Origin: Hyphomicrobiales bacterium
GTDB lineage: Bacteria; Pseudomonadota; Alphaproteobacteria; Rhizobiales; Beijerinckiaceae
Length of the DNA: 64,000 nucleotides
Assembly: GCA_947455645.1 (NCBI GenBank)
Contig: CANGPA010000003.1
Span: 1 to 64,000 of the forward strand
Direction: 5' to 3'
Position numbers and translations under genes: made by a program. This document shows positions 1-12,978 of the stretch, in pieces. Below the pieces are notes generated by a model that was not told the origin of the DNA, did not search any database, and worked only from the letters and a program-made list of their open reading frames with translations. Numbering within the stretch: position 1 is the first letter of the stretch; every line of letters starts with the position of its first letter.

Positions 1-4
1 ACAT
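1..4 (-). CDS. Start codon of the next sox-operon gene (partial)
   Basis: On the minus strand an ATG occupies bases 4-2, preceded by a GGAG ribosome-binding motif at bases 10-13 that lies just after the soxB stop. Only the start codon is inside the window. In sarcosine oxidase operons the gene after soxB is usually soxD, the small zinc-containing delta subunit, so that is the contextual guess; nothing of the protein can be read. Confidence 0.35.
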
Positions 5-14
5 TTTTTGCTCC

Positions 15-1265
15 TTAATGCGCGACAGCTGCGGCTGCAGCTTCGTCAATCAAACGACCGGTCTTGAAACGTTCAATCGTGAAACCGGCATTGATCGGAT
101 GCGGTTCATCGCGCGCAATCGTATGGGCGAACACATGGGCCGAACCCGGTGTGGCTTTGAAACCGCCTGTGCCCCAACCACAATTCACATAAAGCCCCTT
201 CACCGGAGTCTTTGCGAGAATGGGTGAACGATCCGGCGTCACATCGACAATGCCGCCCCAATTTCTGAGCATGCGCATACGACGCACAACGGGGAAGAGT
301 TCGCAAATCGCATCCAGCGTATGCGTGGTGATGTGTAAGCCTCCCGTTTGGCTATAGGAGGTATAGGCATCGGTACCCGCACCAATCACGAGTTCACCTT
401 TGTCGGATTGAGACATATAGGCGTGGATCGTGTTCGACATCACAACGCAGGGCATGATCGGCTTGATCGGTTCTGACACAAGCGCTTGCAGTGGATAAGA
501 TTCAAGCGGCATACGCACATCGGCCATCTGCATGATCACGCTTGTGTGACCAGCTGCAACAACGCCGATTTTTTTCGTGCCAATAAAACCCTTGGTCGTT
601 TCAACACCTGTCACCGCGCCATTGGCATCGCGGCGAATGCCCTTCACTTCGCAATTCTGAATGATGTCGACACCCATCGCGCTTGCCGCACGTGCATAAC
701 CCCATGCAACCGCATCGTGGCGCGCGGTGCCACCACGCCGTTGCAGCGCCGCACCCAAAATCGGGTAACGCATATTTTTTTCGATGTTGAGAATCGGGCA
801 GAACTCTTTCGCCTGTTCTGCGGTCAACCATTCATTGTCGATGCCTTGCAAACGATTGGCATGCACATGGCGTTTGAAGACTTGAATGTCATGCACCGTA
901 TGCGCGAGCATCATCACGCCGCGCGGCGAATACATGACATTGTAATTGAGTTCTTCCGAGAGCGTTTCCCAGAGCTTTACCGAATGCTCGTAAAGGCCTT
1001 GGCTTTCTTCCCACAAATAGTTCGAGCGGATGATCGTTGTATTACGACCCGTATTGCCGCCGCCCAACCAGCCTTTCTCCAGCACGGCGATGTTGCGCAT
1101 GCCATGTTCTTTGGCGAGATAATAGGCCGTGCCCAAACCATGGCCGCCCGCGCCCACGATGATCGCGTCATAGGAAGCCTTCGGCTCCGGAAAACGCCAT
1201 TGCTCCGGCCAGTGGCGATGGGCGCTCAGCGCCTGCTTTGCGAGATTGAGAAACGAGAAGCGCAA
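15..1265 (-). CDS. soxB: Sarcosine oxidase, beta subunit
   Basis: Beta subunit of the heterotetrameric sarcosine oxidase, which oxidatively demethylates sarcosine to glycine with tetrahydrofolate as C1 acceptor; this is the last step of glycine betaine/choline catabolism. The 416-residue length is normal for the family. An N-terminal FAD-binding Rossmann motif ([20 protein letters not shown], about residues 32-51) follows the family leader [12 protein letters not shown], and the C-terminus has the [15 protein letters not shown] signature. The start codon is TTG: the leader begins exactly there and GGGAG lies about 9 bases upstream. The gene is transcribed towards the window edge, where another gene starts at once, fitting a soxBDAG operon. 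Assignment of family is firm; substrate is inferred from family. Confidence 0.93.
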   Translation of the reverse strand: MRFSFLNLAKQALSAHRHWPEQWRFPEPKASYDAIIVGAGGHGLGTAYYLAKEHGMRNIAVLEKGWLGGGNTGRNTTIIRSNYLWEESQGLYEHSVKLWETLSEELNYNVMYSPRGVMMLAHTVHDIQVFKRHVHANRLQGIDNEWLTAEQAKEFCPILNIEKNMRYPILGAALQRRGGTARHDAVAWGYARAASAMGVDIIQNCEVKGIRRDANGAVTGVETTKGFIGTKKIGVVAAGHTSVIMQMADVRMPLESYPLQALVSEPIKPIMPCVVMSNTIHAYMSQSDKGELVIGAGTDAYTSYSQTGGLHITTHTLDAICELFPVVRRMRMLRNWGGIVDVTPDRSPILAKTPVKGLYVNCGWGTGGFKATPGSAHVFAHTIARDEPHPINAGFTIERFKTGRLIDEAAAAAVAH

Positions 1266-1451
1266 GTCTGGCTCTCCCTGACGATCAGGCCCATACGGCC
1301 GGAAGTGGATGAACGGGTCTGATTATCGGATAAAACCCAAGATCAAACCAATTAATTCGAATGATAAAGCGCTTATCGCTCCAGATCACGTTGCGCGTGT
1401 AGCGACCCGTCACCGATCTGTCGATTGGCGTCATGCCGCAGGGGTTCCCGA

Positions 1452-2417
1452 TTAAAGCGCGCCTTCTTTGCGGCAAATCCCGACCGCACTCGAAAGCGCC
1501 TCCTCGGTCGCGTCGGGCCCGAGATTTTGGCCGGCGATCACGCGGCCAAGACACGTGCAAGCGCGCTCGCAAGAAGCACGATCGCGCCCGCTTGCCACAC
1601 AACTCGCAATACAAGTCCCCTGAAATTCCATAGTCGCGGCCGGATGCAGAACAGACGGGCCGGCCAGCGTCACAAAGCCCCAGAGCGCCGCCATCAAAAT
1701 CGGTTGATGCAAGAGATAGATCGGCAAGGCGTTTCGCCCAAGGCGCGCCAAGCCTCGTGATACGCGTCGCTTGAGCGGCGTTGTGAGGCGCGCGGTCAAA
1801 GCGGCGCGTTTCAAGATCAAGCGTGGCGCGAGCAGACCCATCAGCACCACACCAAACCACGGGATCAAGGGCACGTAATCATTGGTGCGCGGAAGAACCT
1901 TGTTCAAGCCGAGCCAGAACAGCGCCGGCTGGTCCAAAACCGGATGGGAGATCACAAAAGGCGCGCCGAGCACAAGAACTGCCGCAAGCAAAACGAGTGC
2001 GAATGGCGCGCGCAGAAAGGGCAGAGCCAAAAGGCTCGCCATGGCGATGCAATGCAGCACGCCGAAAAAAATCCACTCCTCCGGCATCGCGAAATAAGTG
2101 CCAAGCGAAACCAAAGCGGCCGCACCCGCAATCTTTGCAAAGCGCATCAAAAAGGCTCGCGCTTGCAGCTGCACGCGATGCGCCAGCGTCAAACCAGCGC
2201 CAACAAGAAATAAAAACGTCCCCGCAATCAGATGTGAAAGCACACGGCCCTCGGGCGCGAAGGCGATGTCATATGGAATAATCTGAAAGAAACCGAGATC
2301 CCAAGTAAAATGGAATCCGATCATCGCCAGCACGGCAAGGCCGCGCAACGCATCGATCACAGGCCAACGATGAGAGGAAGAGGACGTCACGCCGCTTTCC
2401 GGCATCACGTCACGCAT
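1452..2417 (-). CDS. DUF1624 (heparan-alpha-glucosaminide N-acetyltransferase-like) membrane protein
   Basis: Polytopic membrane protein of 321 residues. The start RWPVIDALRGLAVLAMIGFH with the following segment is the signature of the DUF1624 acetyltransferase-like family; several hydrophobic helices follow (about 7-8 by eye). The reaction in bacteria is not established. After the last helix comes a Cys-rich tail (TCIASC, then CERACTC, about residues 268-290), unusual for a membrane acyltransferase and possibly metal-binding or disulfide-bonded. The gene starts 3 bases after the atpC stop on the same strand, so it is probably the last gene of the atp transcript, although no functional link is obvious. 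Confidence 0.8.
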   Translation of the reverse strand: MRDVMPESGVTSSSSHRWPVIDALRGLAVLAMIGFHFTWDLGFFQIIPYDIAFAPEGRVLSHLIAGTFLFLVGAGLTLAHRVQLQARAFLMRFAKIAGAAALVSLGTYFAMPEEWIFFGVLHCIAMASLLALPFLRAPFALVLLAAVLVLGAPFVISHPVLDQPALFWLGLNKVLPRTNDYVPLIPWFGVVLMGLLAPRLILKRAALTARLTTPLKRRVSRGLARLGRNALPIYLLHQPILMAALWGFVTLAGPSVLHPAATMEFQGTCIASCVASGRDRASCERACTCLGRVIAGQNLGPDATEEALSSAVGICRKEGAL

Positions 2418-2420
2418 TCA

Positions 2421-2822
2421 TCAGTGACGAATGGTGCCGCGCAAGGTCTCGATCTGCGCGAGACGCTCCGCCGCAAGGCGACGGCTGTCTTCGGATTGTG
2501 CCGCTTGCAATTCGTCGCTTGCCAGCTTCACTTCCGCGTCAAACAAAACATCGGTCATATCGGCAACCGGCACCGCAAGTTCCGCCAACACGATCAGGCC
2601 AACGGATGACACATCCGCAAAGCCGCCACGAACAAACAAAGTTTGCTTGTCGCCCTTGGAATCCTTGTAGCTCAGCACACCCGGACGCAGCGCCGAAATC
2701 ACCGGCGCATGGTCTTTCAGAACCGCGAAATCGCCTTCGGTTCCCGGAATCACAACTTCTTCGACATCGCCCGAGAACAAAAGTTTCTCCGGTGAGACGA
2801 GTTCGAATGCAAATCCGGCCAT
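2421..2822 (-). CDS. atpC: F1 ATP synthase epsilon subunit
   Basis: Epsilon subunit of the F1 sector, the rotor-stalk protein that couples gamma to the c-ring and can inhibit ATP hydrolysis. The 133-residue protein has the N-terminal beta-sandwich (FELVSPEKLLFSGDVEEVVIP, then TEGDFAVLKDHAPVISALRPG) and a short C-terminal helical part, as in other alphaproteobacteria. It is the last F1 gene, 29 bases after atpD, and is followed closely by the DUF1624 gene. Confidence 0.97.
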   Translation of the reverse strand: MAGFAFELVSPEKLLFSGDVEEVVIPGTEGDFAVLKDHAPVISALRPGVLSYKDSKGDKQTLFVRGGFADVSSVGLIVLAELAVPVADMTDVLFDAEVKLASDELQAAQSEDSRRLAAERLAQIETLRGTIRH

Positions 2823-2851
2823 GACGATCTCCGTTCAGTCTGTCGCGTCGA

Positions 2852-4315
<1,464 letters not shown>

Positions 4316-5194
4316 TCAGAGCGCTTCTGCGCCCGAAATGATTTCGATGAGTTCTTTAGTGATGTTCGCCTGACGCTGACGATTATATTTAATCGTCTGC
4401 TTCTTGATCATGTCGCCCGCGTTACGCGTCGCGCTGTCCATCGCGCTCATACGGGCGCCCTGTTCAGAAGCGGCATTTTCAAGCAATGCAGAGAAGACCT
4501 GCATCGAAATGTTGCGCGGCAACAGCGAAGCCAGAATCGTGGTTTCGTCGGGCTCATATTCATAAGCCGCCGAGGCACCCGCGCTCTTGTCCTTCACCGG
4601 CACAACCGCGGGCACAATTTGCAGCGCCGTCGGGAATTGCTGGATCACCGATTTGAAGCGCGCATAAAAGAGGGTGGCGACATCAAATTCGCCATTCTCA
4701 AACCGCGCGATGATCGAGCGGCCGATCTGGTCCGCATTTTCAAAACCGATATAGCGCACGGAACGAAGATCAACGAATTCGATAATCTCTTTCGCAAACT
4801 GGCGCTTCAAAAGATCATTGCCCTTTTTGCCGACGCAGATGATTTTCACCACCTTGCCTTCGGCCATCAGCGCCAACGCCTTTTCACGCGCCAGACGCGC
4901 GATAGAAGAATTGAACGCGCCGCAAAGACCACGCTCTGCCGTGCACACAATGAGCAGATGCGTCTTGTCACTACCGGTTCCCGACAAGAGCTTCGGCGCG
5001 GCGGGCGTGCCCATCACGCTTTCAGCCAAATTGACGAGAACGGAATTCATCCGCAGCGCATAAGGGCGCGCGGCTTCAGCGGCGGCTTGCGCACGGCGTA
5101 ACTTCGCCGCAGCAACCATCTGCATCGCCTTGGTGATTTTCTGAGTCGCCTTGACCGATGAGATCCGGGTCCTCAGGTCCTTCAATGAGGGCAT
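4316..5194 (-). CDS. atpG: F1 ATP synthase gamma subunit
   Basis: Central rotor shaft of F1. The 292-residue protein starts with the long N-terminal coiled-coil helix ([20 protein letters not shown]) and ends with the paired C-terminal helix ([20 protein letters not shown]), both hallmarks of gamma subunits. It lies 23 bases downstream of atpA in the conserved order alpha-gamma-beta-epsilon. Confidence 0.98.
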   Translation of the reverse strand: MPSLKDLRTRISSVKATQKITKAMQMVAAAKLRRAQAAAEAARPYALRMNSVLVNLAESVMGTPAAPKLLSGTGSDKTHLLIVCTAERGLCGAFNSSIARLAREKALALMAEGKVVKIICVGKKGNDLLKRQFAKEIIEFVDLRSVRYIGFENADQIGRSIIARFENGEFDVATLFYARFKSVIQQFPTALQIVPAVVPVKDKSAGASAAYEYEPDETTILASLLPRNISMQVFSALLENAASEQGARMSAMDSATRNAGDMIKKQTIKYNRQRQANITKELIEIISGAEAL

Positions 5195-5217
5195 GGTGCG
5201 TCCCTTTTAAGACCCAA

Positions 5218-7307
<2,090 letters not shown>

Positions 7308-7778
7308 CAGAAAAGTCTCTCGGTTCAAGGACTTAAAGTCACTTCCCGCCTCGTCCGCAAAGCCTTGGGAGCCGCGGCGTCATGATGGGAAGGGACAGGA
7401 ACTTGTCGACCTACGCTTGCGGGCGAGCCGACACGCCGCGGTGACTAGCATAGGGATTTAACGAGTGCAATGCGGCAAGGGGGGAATATGCCCCCCTACA
7501 CTTGGACAGCCGCGCCCCGGCCTGATCATCGCCAGATCAAAGGTAGGGGGCGTGGGACCAGGACACTTACCTTCAATTACCTATATTATGACTTATTTCC
7601 TCTCATCGTGGCCCTTGATTTATGACCATGATCGAGGCGCCGCACAGACATTGTTTAAAATTTTAGTGAATTAAATTACCCTTACGTAAGTTCTGTGTAT
7701 CGGCATGAACAATCCGCGCCCCGCGCGCAAAATCATGCCGTTTGATCGGCACACTGTGACTCGAAAGGAGCGATGCTC
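7308..7778. other. Intergenic region between atpH and the Nudix gene
   Basis: About 470 bases with no credible gene. It must hold the atp promoter (minus strand) and the Nudix gene promoter (plus strand), neither of which I can place with confidence. Visible structure: a 9-bp inverted repeat CCGCGGCGT at 7372-7380 and ACGCCGCGG at 7433-7441 in the likely atp leader; a hairpin AGGGGGG / CCCCCCT at 7478-7497; and a perfect 10-bp palindrome CTTACGTAAG at 7681-7690 upstream of the Nudix gene. Base composition changes from GC-rich to AT-rich across the region. Confidence 0.6.
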
Positions 7779-8945
7779 ATGGCCTCTGTTTTTGATCTTT
7801 TCACGCTTCTGGATGAGCAAGACGCACTGACCTTTCATTCTAACATGATGAAAACGCTCACGATCAGCAAAACTACACGGTTCTTAAACTATGATGTCTC
7901 CTTTCTGAACGAATTTTATAAGGATGAAAAAACAGTTGGTGGCTTGCTGCCTTATTCTGAAATTTGTAATTTTTACGACGATATAAAAAATAATCAAAAG
8001 CCAAGAATTAAAGTCAAATTAGATCCAAAAGATTTTATATTAAAGTCTTGGTCATCGGAAATCGCAAACAGCTTGGTCCAAATTGGATCACAAGAACGAA
8101 TGGGCACCGGAACAATCTACAAGGATGATACGGTCATTCGTCTTTCAAATGTCAATATTGACGAAACAGGAGCGGCAACACTCCATTGTCAAAAAGCCAA
8201 ATATTCAGATCAAGTTAAATCCAATCTGATTGTCGACTTTACCAGCAAGATGTACACTGAAGCGGATTCACTGCGATATATTTTGCGCGTCAATGACGGA
8301 CAGAAACTGCCCGCGCTATCGGACAAAAGAATGGCTAATACGCTTGGATTAGCCTGCATTTTATTCTACTGGGACAATGAGTATTGGACTCCGCTGATGA
8401 TCCCCCGCCCTCCTGAATCATTAAAGGCGGTGTCGGTCTTTGAAGGGGGCTGGCATTGTTCGGCCTCCGGCGCAGCAGAATGGCCCGCGGCAACCGAGCA
8501 AGAATTTTTCGAAGCCATATCAAACGACATGCTTCGTGAAATTCACGAAGAAATCGGTATTGAAAAAAATGAAATTCATGACTTTGATCTCGTTGCAATT
8601 TGCCGGGAATTCGCGCGCGCTGGAAAGCCGCAATTATTCTTCACCGGCTTTGTCAATCTCGACTTCAAGACTCTGATGATGAGAATCGATAAAGCCCGGG
8701 AAACAGCCAGTTTAACCGGCAACAAAATTGAAACATTGAAATATCCAATTTTCAGACGCAATCCTTCGAATTCCGAATTTTTTCAAGAAATTCAAACGAG
8801 AGATAATGTTGATGTTAATGCAAAGAAAACCATCAGACCCGGCATAACGACAGAAGGAGCGACAGCGCTCTATTACGCGGCACAGGTGTTGAAGATTCGA
8901 AAACGGACTCCCCAATCTGGGCCCTATAAACTTGATTTGATGTGA
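7779..8945 (+). CDS. Nudix-domain protein with unrecognised N-terminal half
   Basis: Protein of 388 residues. Residues 239-261 hold a Nudix box: E245, then seven residues, then REIHEEIGI (253-261), giving the metal-binding Glu residues; the leading Gly of the consensus is Thr239. The pattern GGWHCSASG precedes it, as in Nudix hydrolases. The first 180 residues match nothing I recognise. The start at 7779 is chosen because AAGGAG (7765-7770) sits 8 bases before it but only 2 before the ATG at 7773. The N-terminal half is strikingly AT-rich against GC-rich neighbours, and the gene lies alone between atpH and priA, so recent acquisition is likely. Function unknown: a nucleotide-pyrophosphate hydrolase is possible. 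Confidence 0.75.
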   Translation: MASVFDLFTLLDEQDALTFHSNMMKTLTISKTTRFLNYDVSFLNEFYKDEKTVGGLLPYSEICNFYDDIKNNQKPRIKVKLDPKDFILKSWSSEIANSLVQIGSQERMGTGTIYKDDTVIRLSNVNIDETGAATLHCQKAKYSDQVKSNLIVDFTSKMYTEADSLRYILRVNDGQKLPALSDKRMANTLGLACILFYWDNEYWTPLMIPRPPESLKAVSVFEGGWHCSASGAAEWPAATEQEFFEAISNDMLREIHEEIGIEKNEIHDFDLVAICREFARAGKPQLFFTGFVNLDFKTLMMRIDKARETASLTGNKIETLKYPIFRRNPSNSEFFQEIQTRDNVDVNAKKTIRPGITTEGATALYYAAQVLKIRKRTPQSGPYKLDLM

Positions 8946-9017
8946 CCAGCATCGGCTAATGAAGCGCGCAGATTCGATCACAGCTTCGATTATACGTGCA
9001 GCGATGAAAGCGAACTC

Positions 9018-11234
9018 TCAAAAAAAACTCTGCGGATCGATGTCGATGCTCACCCTCAGACTGCCTGTGGGTTTGGGCGCCCTTGCGATCCAGTCCCGAA
9101 TATAGGTCTGCAGCGGGGCAGAGCGTTCCGTTTTAACCAGCAACCGGAACCGGTGCCGCCCCCGAATAACCGCCAAAGGCGCTTCCGCCGGTCCCAAAAT
9201 CGTGAAACCCGGCGGCGGTTCGGCGGCGCGCGCCAGCGCACGGGCATGGGTTTCGGCGGGGGCGCGATCATTGGCCGACACAATCAGGGCGGCCAACCGC
9301 CCGAAAGGCGGCAGACCCGCAGCCTCCCGCTGGGCAATCTCGGCGCGATAGAACCGCTCGGCGTCACCCGAGACCAACGCGCGGATCACCGGATGATCCG
9401 GATCATAGCTTTGCAGCAAGGCCCGCCCCGCCGTCGCCCCGCGTCCCGCCCGACCGGTCACTTGGCCCAGCATCTGGAACGTCCGTTCAGCCGCGCGCGG
9501 ATCGCCCGATGTCAGGCCCAAATCGGCATCAATAGCGCCAACGAGCGACAAAAAGGGAAAATGATGGCCCTTTGCGACCAGTTGCGTGCCAATCACAATG
9601 TTAAACGCACCGGTCGCAACCTCCTCAATTTCACGTCTGAGCCGCTCGATCCCGCCCGGCATATCGGAGGAGAGAACCAAAGTGCGCGCATCGGGAAAAC
9701 GCTCGGCAACCTCTTCTTGCAGACGCTCGACTCCGGGACCGCAGGCGGCGAGCGTGTCCGTCGCGGAACAAGACGGGCAAGTCTCCGGACGCCGCTCGAC
9801 ATGGCCGCAATGATGACACATCAGCGCCCGCCGAAACCGGTGTTCGACGAGCCACGCCGTGCAATTGGGGCATTGAAACCGATGGCCGCAATGGCGGCAA
9901 AGCGTCAAAGGCGCATAGCCGCGCCGGTTCAGATAGAGAAGCGTCTGTTCTCCACGCGCGAGCGTTTCGCTGATCTCGCGGACGAGCCTTGGAGAAAGAA
10001 ACTTACCCCGCTCGGGCGCATCCGCCCGCATGTCGATGGTCGCAATATCGGGCATCGCGCGGCCGCCATGGCGCTCGGGCAAAGTCACATGCTGGTAGCG
10101 CCCCGCCGCCGCATTGACGCGGCTTTCGATCGACGGCGTCGCCGAGGCGAGAATAACCGGAAACCCCTCGATCCGGCCGCGCACCACCGCCATGTCGCGC
10201 GCATGATAATGCACGCCATCTTCCTGCTTATAGGCGGTTTCATGCTCCTCATCGATGATGATGAGGCCCAGATCGGCATAAGGCAGAAACAAAGCGGAGC
10301 GCGCGCCCGCAATGACTTTGGCCTCGCCCGACGCCAGCGCCGCGAAGATTTTCTCGCGTTTACGGCCCGAAATTCCGGAGTGCCATTCCGCCGGACGCAC
10401 CCCGAACCGTTTTTCAAACCGGTCGAGAAACTGCCCCGTCAGGGCGATTTCCGGCATCAGAATGAGGGATTGCTTGCCCTGCCTGAGCGCGGCCGCCACG
10501 GCTTCGAAATAGACTTCCGTTTTGCCCGAGCCCGTGACCCCTTCGAGCAGGGAAACCGCGAATTCTCCGGTATTGACCATTGAAACCAACGCTTCGACGG
10601 CGATTTTCTGGCCTTCGGAAAAGGTATTTTGGGCAAAATCAGGGTCTGGCACGGGTGCCGTCGGGGCGGGGGGCAAAGGTTCGGGCGCGAGCGTGCCTTC
10701 ATCAATCAACCCGTCGATTACGGCCGCGCTGACCCCCGCCTCGTCCGCCACATCCCGTTTTGAACGCAGCAACCCGTCTTCCAGCAGCGCGATCACCCGC
10801 GCCCGCGCGTCCGTCATGCGTTTGGGCGGCGGGCCGACAAGCCTCACCCCCATCGCGATCCGCTCCGGCCGCTCGATCTCGGGACCACGCAACGTCATCC
10901 GCAGCACCGAGCCGCGCGGGGACAGCGTGTAGCGCGCCACCCAATCAACGAATTCGCGCAATTTTGAACCGACGGGCGGCGCATCCGCCCGGCCGATCAC
11001 CGCTTTGAGATTGGATGCCGCCGCCCCGCTGCGCATCTCCCACACCACGCCCAGCGTCTCGCGCGGGCCCAAGGGCACATGCACGACATCCCCCGGCTGG
11101 ACCTGAAGCCCCTTCGGCACCGTGTAAGAATAAGCCGTATCAAGCGCGAGCGGGATCAGCACATCGGCGATCACGGCGCCGGCAGAGCCAGAATCTGGAA
11201 AGAGAGAATCAAGAGGCGGGGAATCGGACGACAT
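9018..11234 (-). CDS. priA: Primosomal protein N' (replication restart helicase PriA)
   Basis: 3'-to-5' DNA helicase that recognises stalled forks and reloads the replisome. The 738-residue protein has an N-terminal DNA-binding part, helicase motif I GVTGSGKTEVY, motif II IIDEEHETAYK, and the Zn-binding insertion with paired cysteines (CRHCGHRFQCPNC, then CHHCGH and CPSC). The ATG at 11234 gives the expected full length. GC content is high. It is divergent from xerC, which starts about 80 bases away. Confidence 0.97.
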   Translation of the reverse strand: MSSDSPPLDSLFPDSGSAGAVIADVLIPLALDTAYSYTVPKGLQVQPGDVVHVPLGPRETLGVVWEMRSGAAASNLKAVIGRADAPPVGSKLREFVDWVARYTLSPRGSVLRMTLRGPEIERPERIAMGVRLVGPPPKRMTDARARVIALLEDGLLRSKRDVADEAGVSAAVIDGLIDEGTLAPEPLPPAPTAPVPDPDFAQNTFSEGQKIAVEALVSMVNTGEFAVSLLEGVTGSGKTEVYFEAVAAALRQGKQSLILMPEIALTGQFLDRFEKRFGVRPAEWHSGISGRKREKIFAALASGEAKVIAGARSALFLPYADLGLIIIDEEHETAYKQEDGVHYHARDMAVVRGRIEGFPVILASATPSIESRVNAAAGRYQHVTLPERHGGRAMPDIATIDMRADAPERGKFLSPRLVREISETLARGEQTLLYLNRRGYAPLTLCRHCGHRFQCPNCTAWLVEHRFRRALMCHHCGHVERRPETCPSCSATDTLAACGPGVERLQEEVAERFPDARTLVLSSDMPGGIERLRREIEEVATGAFNIVIGTQLVAKGHHFPFLSLVGAIDADLGLTSGDPRAAERTFQMLGQVTGRAGRGATAGRALLQSYDPDHPVIRALVSGDAERFYRAEIAQREAAGLPPFGRLAALIVSANDRAPAETHARALARAAEPPPGFTILGPAEAPLAVIRGRHRFRLLVKTERSAPLQTYIRDWIARAPKPTGSLRVSIDIDPQSFF

Positions 11235-11315
11235 GACAGACGAATAGCATCAAAATCCGGCCGTGGACGATCCATCGCTTACAGCCTGTTAATTCCGATC
11301 ATGCGAGAAGAAAGA

Positions 11316-12245
11316 ATGTCCCGCGATGCGCCGTCTCCCACAAACCCCTTCGCGCTCTGGCAGGCGCAGCTTGCCGGTGAACGACGGCTTGCGGCCAAGA
11401 CGCGCGAGGCCTATGGGCGCGATGTACGGCAATTTCTCGCTTATTTGGGTGCGGATCTCGGCCCACCGCTCGATCCCAAACTCAAAGCGCTCAGCGCGCA
11501 AGATTTGCGCGGCTTTATGGCGGCGCGCCGGGCGGACGGGGTCGGCAGCCGCAGCCTGATGCGGCAATTGGCGGGACTGCGCTCCTTTTTACGCTTTTTA
11601 GAACGCGAAAAACTCGCCGATGCGTCCGCGCTCTCCGCCATTCGGGGGCCGAAATTGCCCCGCCTTTTGCCCAAACCCGTGTCAGCCACCTCCGCTCTGC
11701 GTCTGGTTGATCCGGATGAGCGGGGCGGTGAAACCCGCGCGGCTTGGATTTTGGCGCGCGATGCCGCCGTCATGACGCTGCTTTACGGATGCGGCCTGCG
11801 TATTTCGGAAGCCTTGGGGCTTCTGGCCCGCGATATCCCCAAGAGTGGCGTCGACCAACTCCGTATCACGGGTAAAGGCGGGCGCATGCGCATCGTGCCG
11901 GTCATCGGCCCGGTGATCGAGGCCGTGTCCGCCTATCGCGCGCTGTGCCCTTATCAATTGGGCCCCGATCAGCCCTTGTTTCGCGGCGCGCGTGGCGGGC
12001 CCTTATCGGCGCGGATTATCCAATTCGCGATGGCGGAATTGCGCGGCGCGCTTGGGCTTCCCGATAGCGCCACGCCGCATGCGTTGCGTCATTCCTTCGC
12101 CACGCATCTTCTGGCGCGCGGCGGCGATCTGCGCGCGATTCAGGAATTGCTCGGCCATGCCTCGCTCTCCACCACCCAGATTTATACCGAAGTTGACGGG
12201 ACAATGCTTTTGAAGGCGTTTGATGCGGCCCATCCCCGGGCGTAA
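11316..12245 (+). CDS. xerC: Tyrosine recombinase XerC
   Basis: Site-specific recombinase that, with XerD, resolves chromosome dimers at dif before division. The N-terminal SAM-like core-binding domain (about residues 15-105) is followed by the catalytic domain with Arg in YGCGLRISEALGL, HALRHSFATHLL, the LLGHASLSTTQIY block and nucleophile Tyr near residue 290. The reading frame is open well upstream into priA, but homology starts near 11316, where ATG follows AGAAG by 5 bases; 11301 is an alternative. Length 309 residues is normal, so this is the housekeeping enzyme rather than a phage integrase. Confidence 0.93.
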   Translation: MSRDAPSPTNPFALWQAQLAGERRLAAKTREAYGRDVRQFLAYLGADLGPPLDPKLKALSAQDLRGFMAARRADGVGSRSLMRQLAGLRSFLRFLEREKLADASALSAIRGPKLPRLLPKPVSATSALRLVDPDERGGETRAAWILARDAAVMTLLYGCGLRISEALGLLARDIPKSGVDQLRITGKGGRMRIVPVIGPVIEAVSAYRALCPYQLGPDQPLFRGARGGPLSARIIQFAMAELRGALGLPDSATPHALRHSFATHLLARGGDLRAIQELLGHASLSTTQIYTEVDGTMLLKAFDAAHPRA

Positions 12246-12269
12246 GCCCTAGCCGAAAGGCGCGCGATC

Positions 12270-12947
12270 ATGGCCGATCAAGCAATCGCTGACAAAGCCG
12301 ATTTCATCCGTGCCCATACGGCTTGGCTCGCGGTGCCGCATACGCCGGAAATCAGCCTCCATCTCGCCGATGAAATCACCGAAATCTGGCACAAGACCGA
12401 GGACGATCTGGAAAAACTCGGCCTGCCACCGCCCTTTTGGGCCTTTGCCTGGGCGGGTGGGCAGGGGCTCGCGCGCTATATTCTCGATCATCCGGAAACC
12501 GTGCGCGGCAAGCGCGTGCTGGATCTGGCCTCCGGGTCGGGCCTTGTGGCGATTGCGGCGGCCAAAGCGGGCGCGGCATCGGTCGATGCGAATGACATCG
12601 ATGCCTTCGCGCTCGCCGCCATTGCGCTCAATGCGGCAGGCAATGGCGTCTGTGTTGAACCGCGCGCCGGCGATCTCATCGGCCAGAATGGCGACTGGCA
12701 AAACAACAATTGGGACGTCATCCTCGCGGGTGACATCGCCTATGAGCGGGATATGGCGGCGCGCGTGTTTGATTGGCTTTATGCCCGTATGCGTTCCGGC
12801 ACGGATGTCGTGATCGGCGATCCCGGCCGTGCCTTTTTGCCCAAAACGGGGCTGGTGGAGCTCGCCGAATACCGGGTTTCAACCACCCGCGCGATCGAGG
12901 ATGCCGAGATCAAGCGCACCAAGGTTTTCCGCCTTCATCACGGCTGA
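12270..12947 (+). CDS. Class I methyltransferase, ETF-beta lysine methyltransferase-like
   Basis: SAM-dependent methyltransferase of 225 residues with motif I VLDLASGSGLVAIAAAKAGA (about residues 84-103) and the acidic motif NDID. The N-terminal region (FIRAHTAWLAVPHTPEISLHLADE) and the WAFAWAGGQ stretch match the alphaproteobacterial homologues of human METTL20/ETFBKMT, which methylate lysines on the electron-transfer flavoprotein beta subunit. Often annotated nicotinamide N-methyltransferase-like by fold. It sits 24 bases after xerC and 31 bases before zur, all on the same strand. Substrate is inferred from family resemblance. Confidence 0.75.
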   Translation: MADQAIADKADFIRAHTAWLAVPHTPEISLHLADEITEIWHKTEDDLEKLGLPPPFWAFAWAGGQGLARYILDHPETVRGKRVLDLASGSGLVAIAAAKAGAASVDANDIDAFALAAIALNAAGNGVCVEPRAGDLIGQNGDWQNNNWDVILAGDIAYERDMAARVFDWLYARMRSGTDVVIGDPGRAFLPKTGLVELAEYRVSTTRAIEDAEIKRTKVFRLHHG

Positions 12948-12978
12948 TTTCTCGCGGAAGTCATGCTAGAGACAACGC

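Noticed and set aside
486-1322. 278-codon frame on the plus strand opposite soxB
   Set aside because: Antisense to a well-supported gene; composition rich in His and Arg, no family resemblance.
9153-10583. 476-codon frame on the plus strand opposite priA
   Set aside because: Antisense artefact of high GC in priA; very Arg- and Gln-rich, no motifs.
11316-12245. xerC read as a phage or island integrase
   Set aside because: Length, position near priA and lack of any phage gene or attachment repeat make the housekeeping dimer-resolution enzyme the better call.
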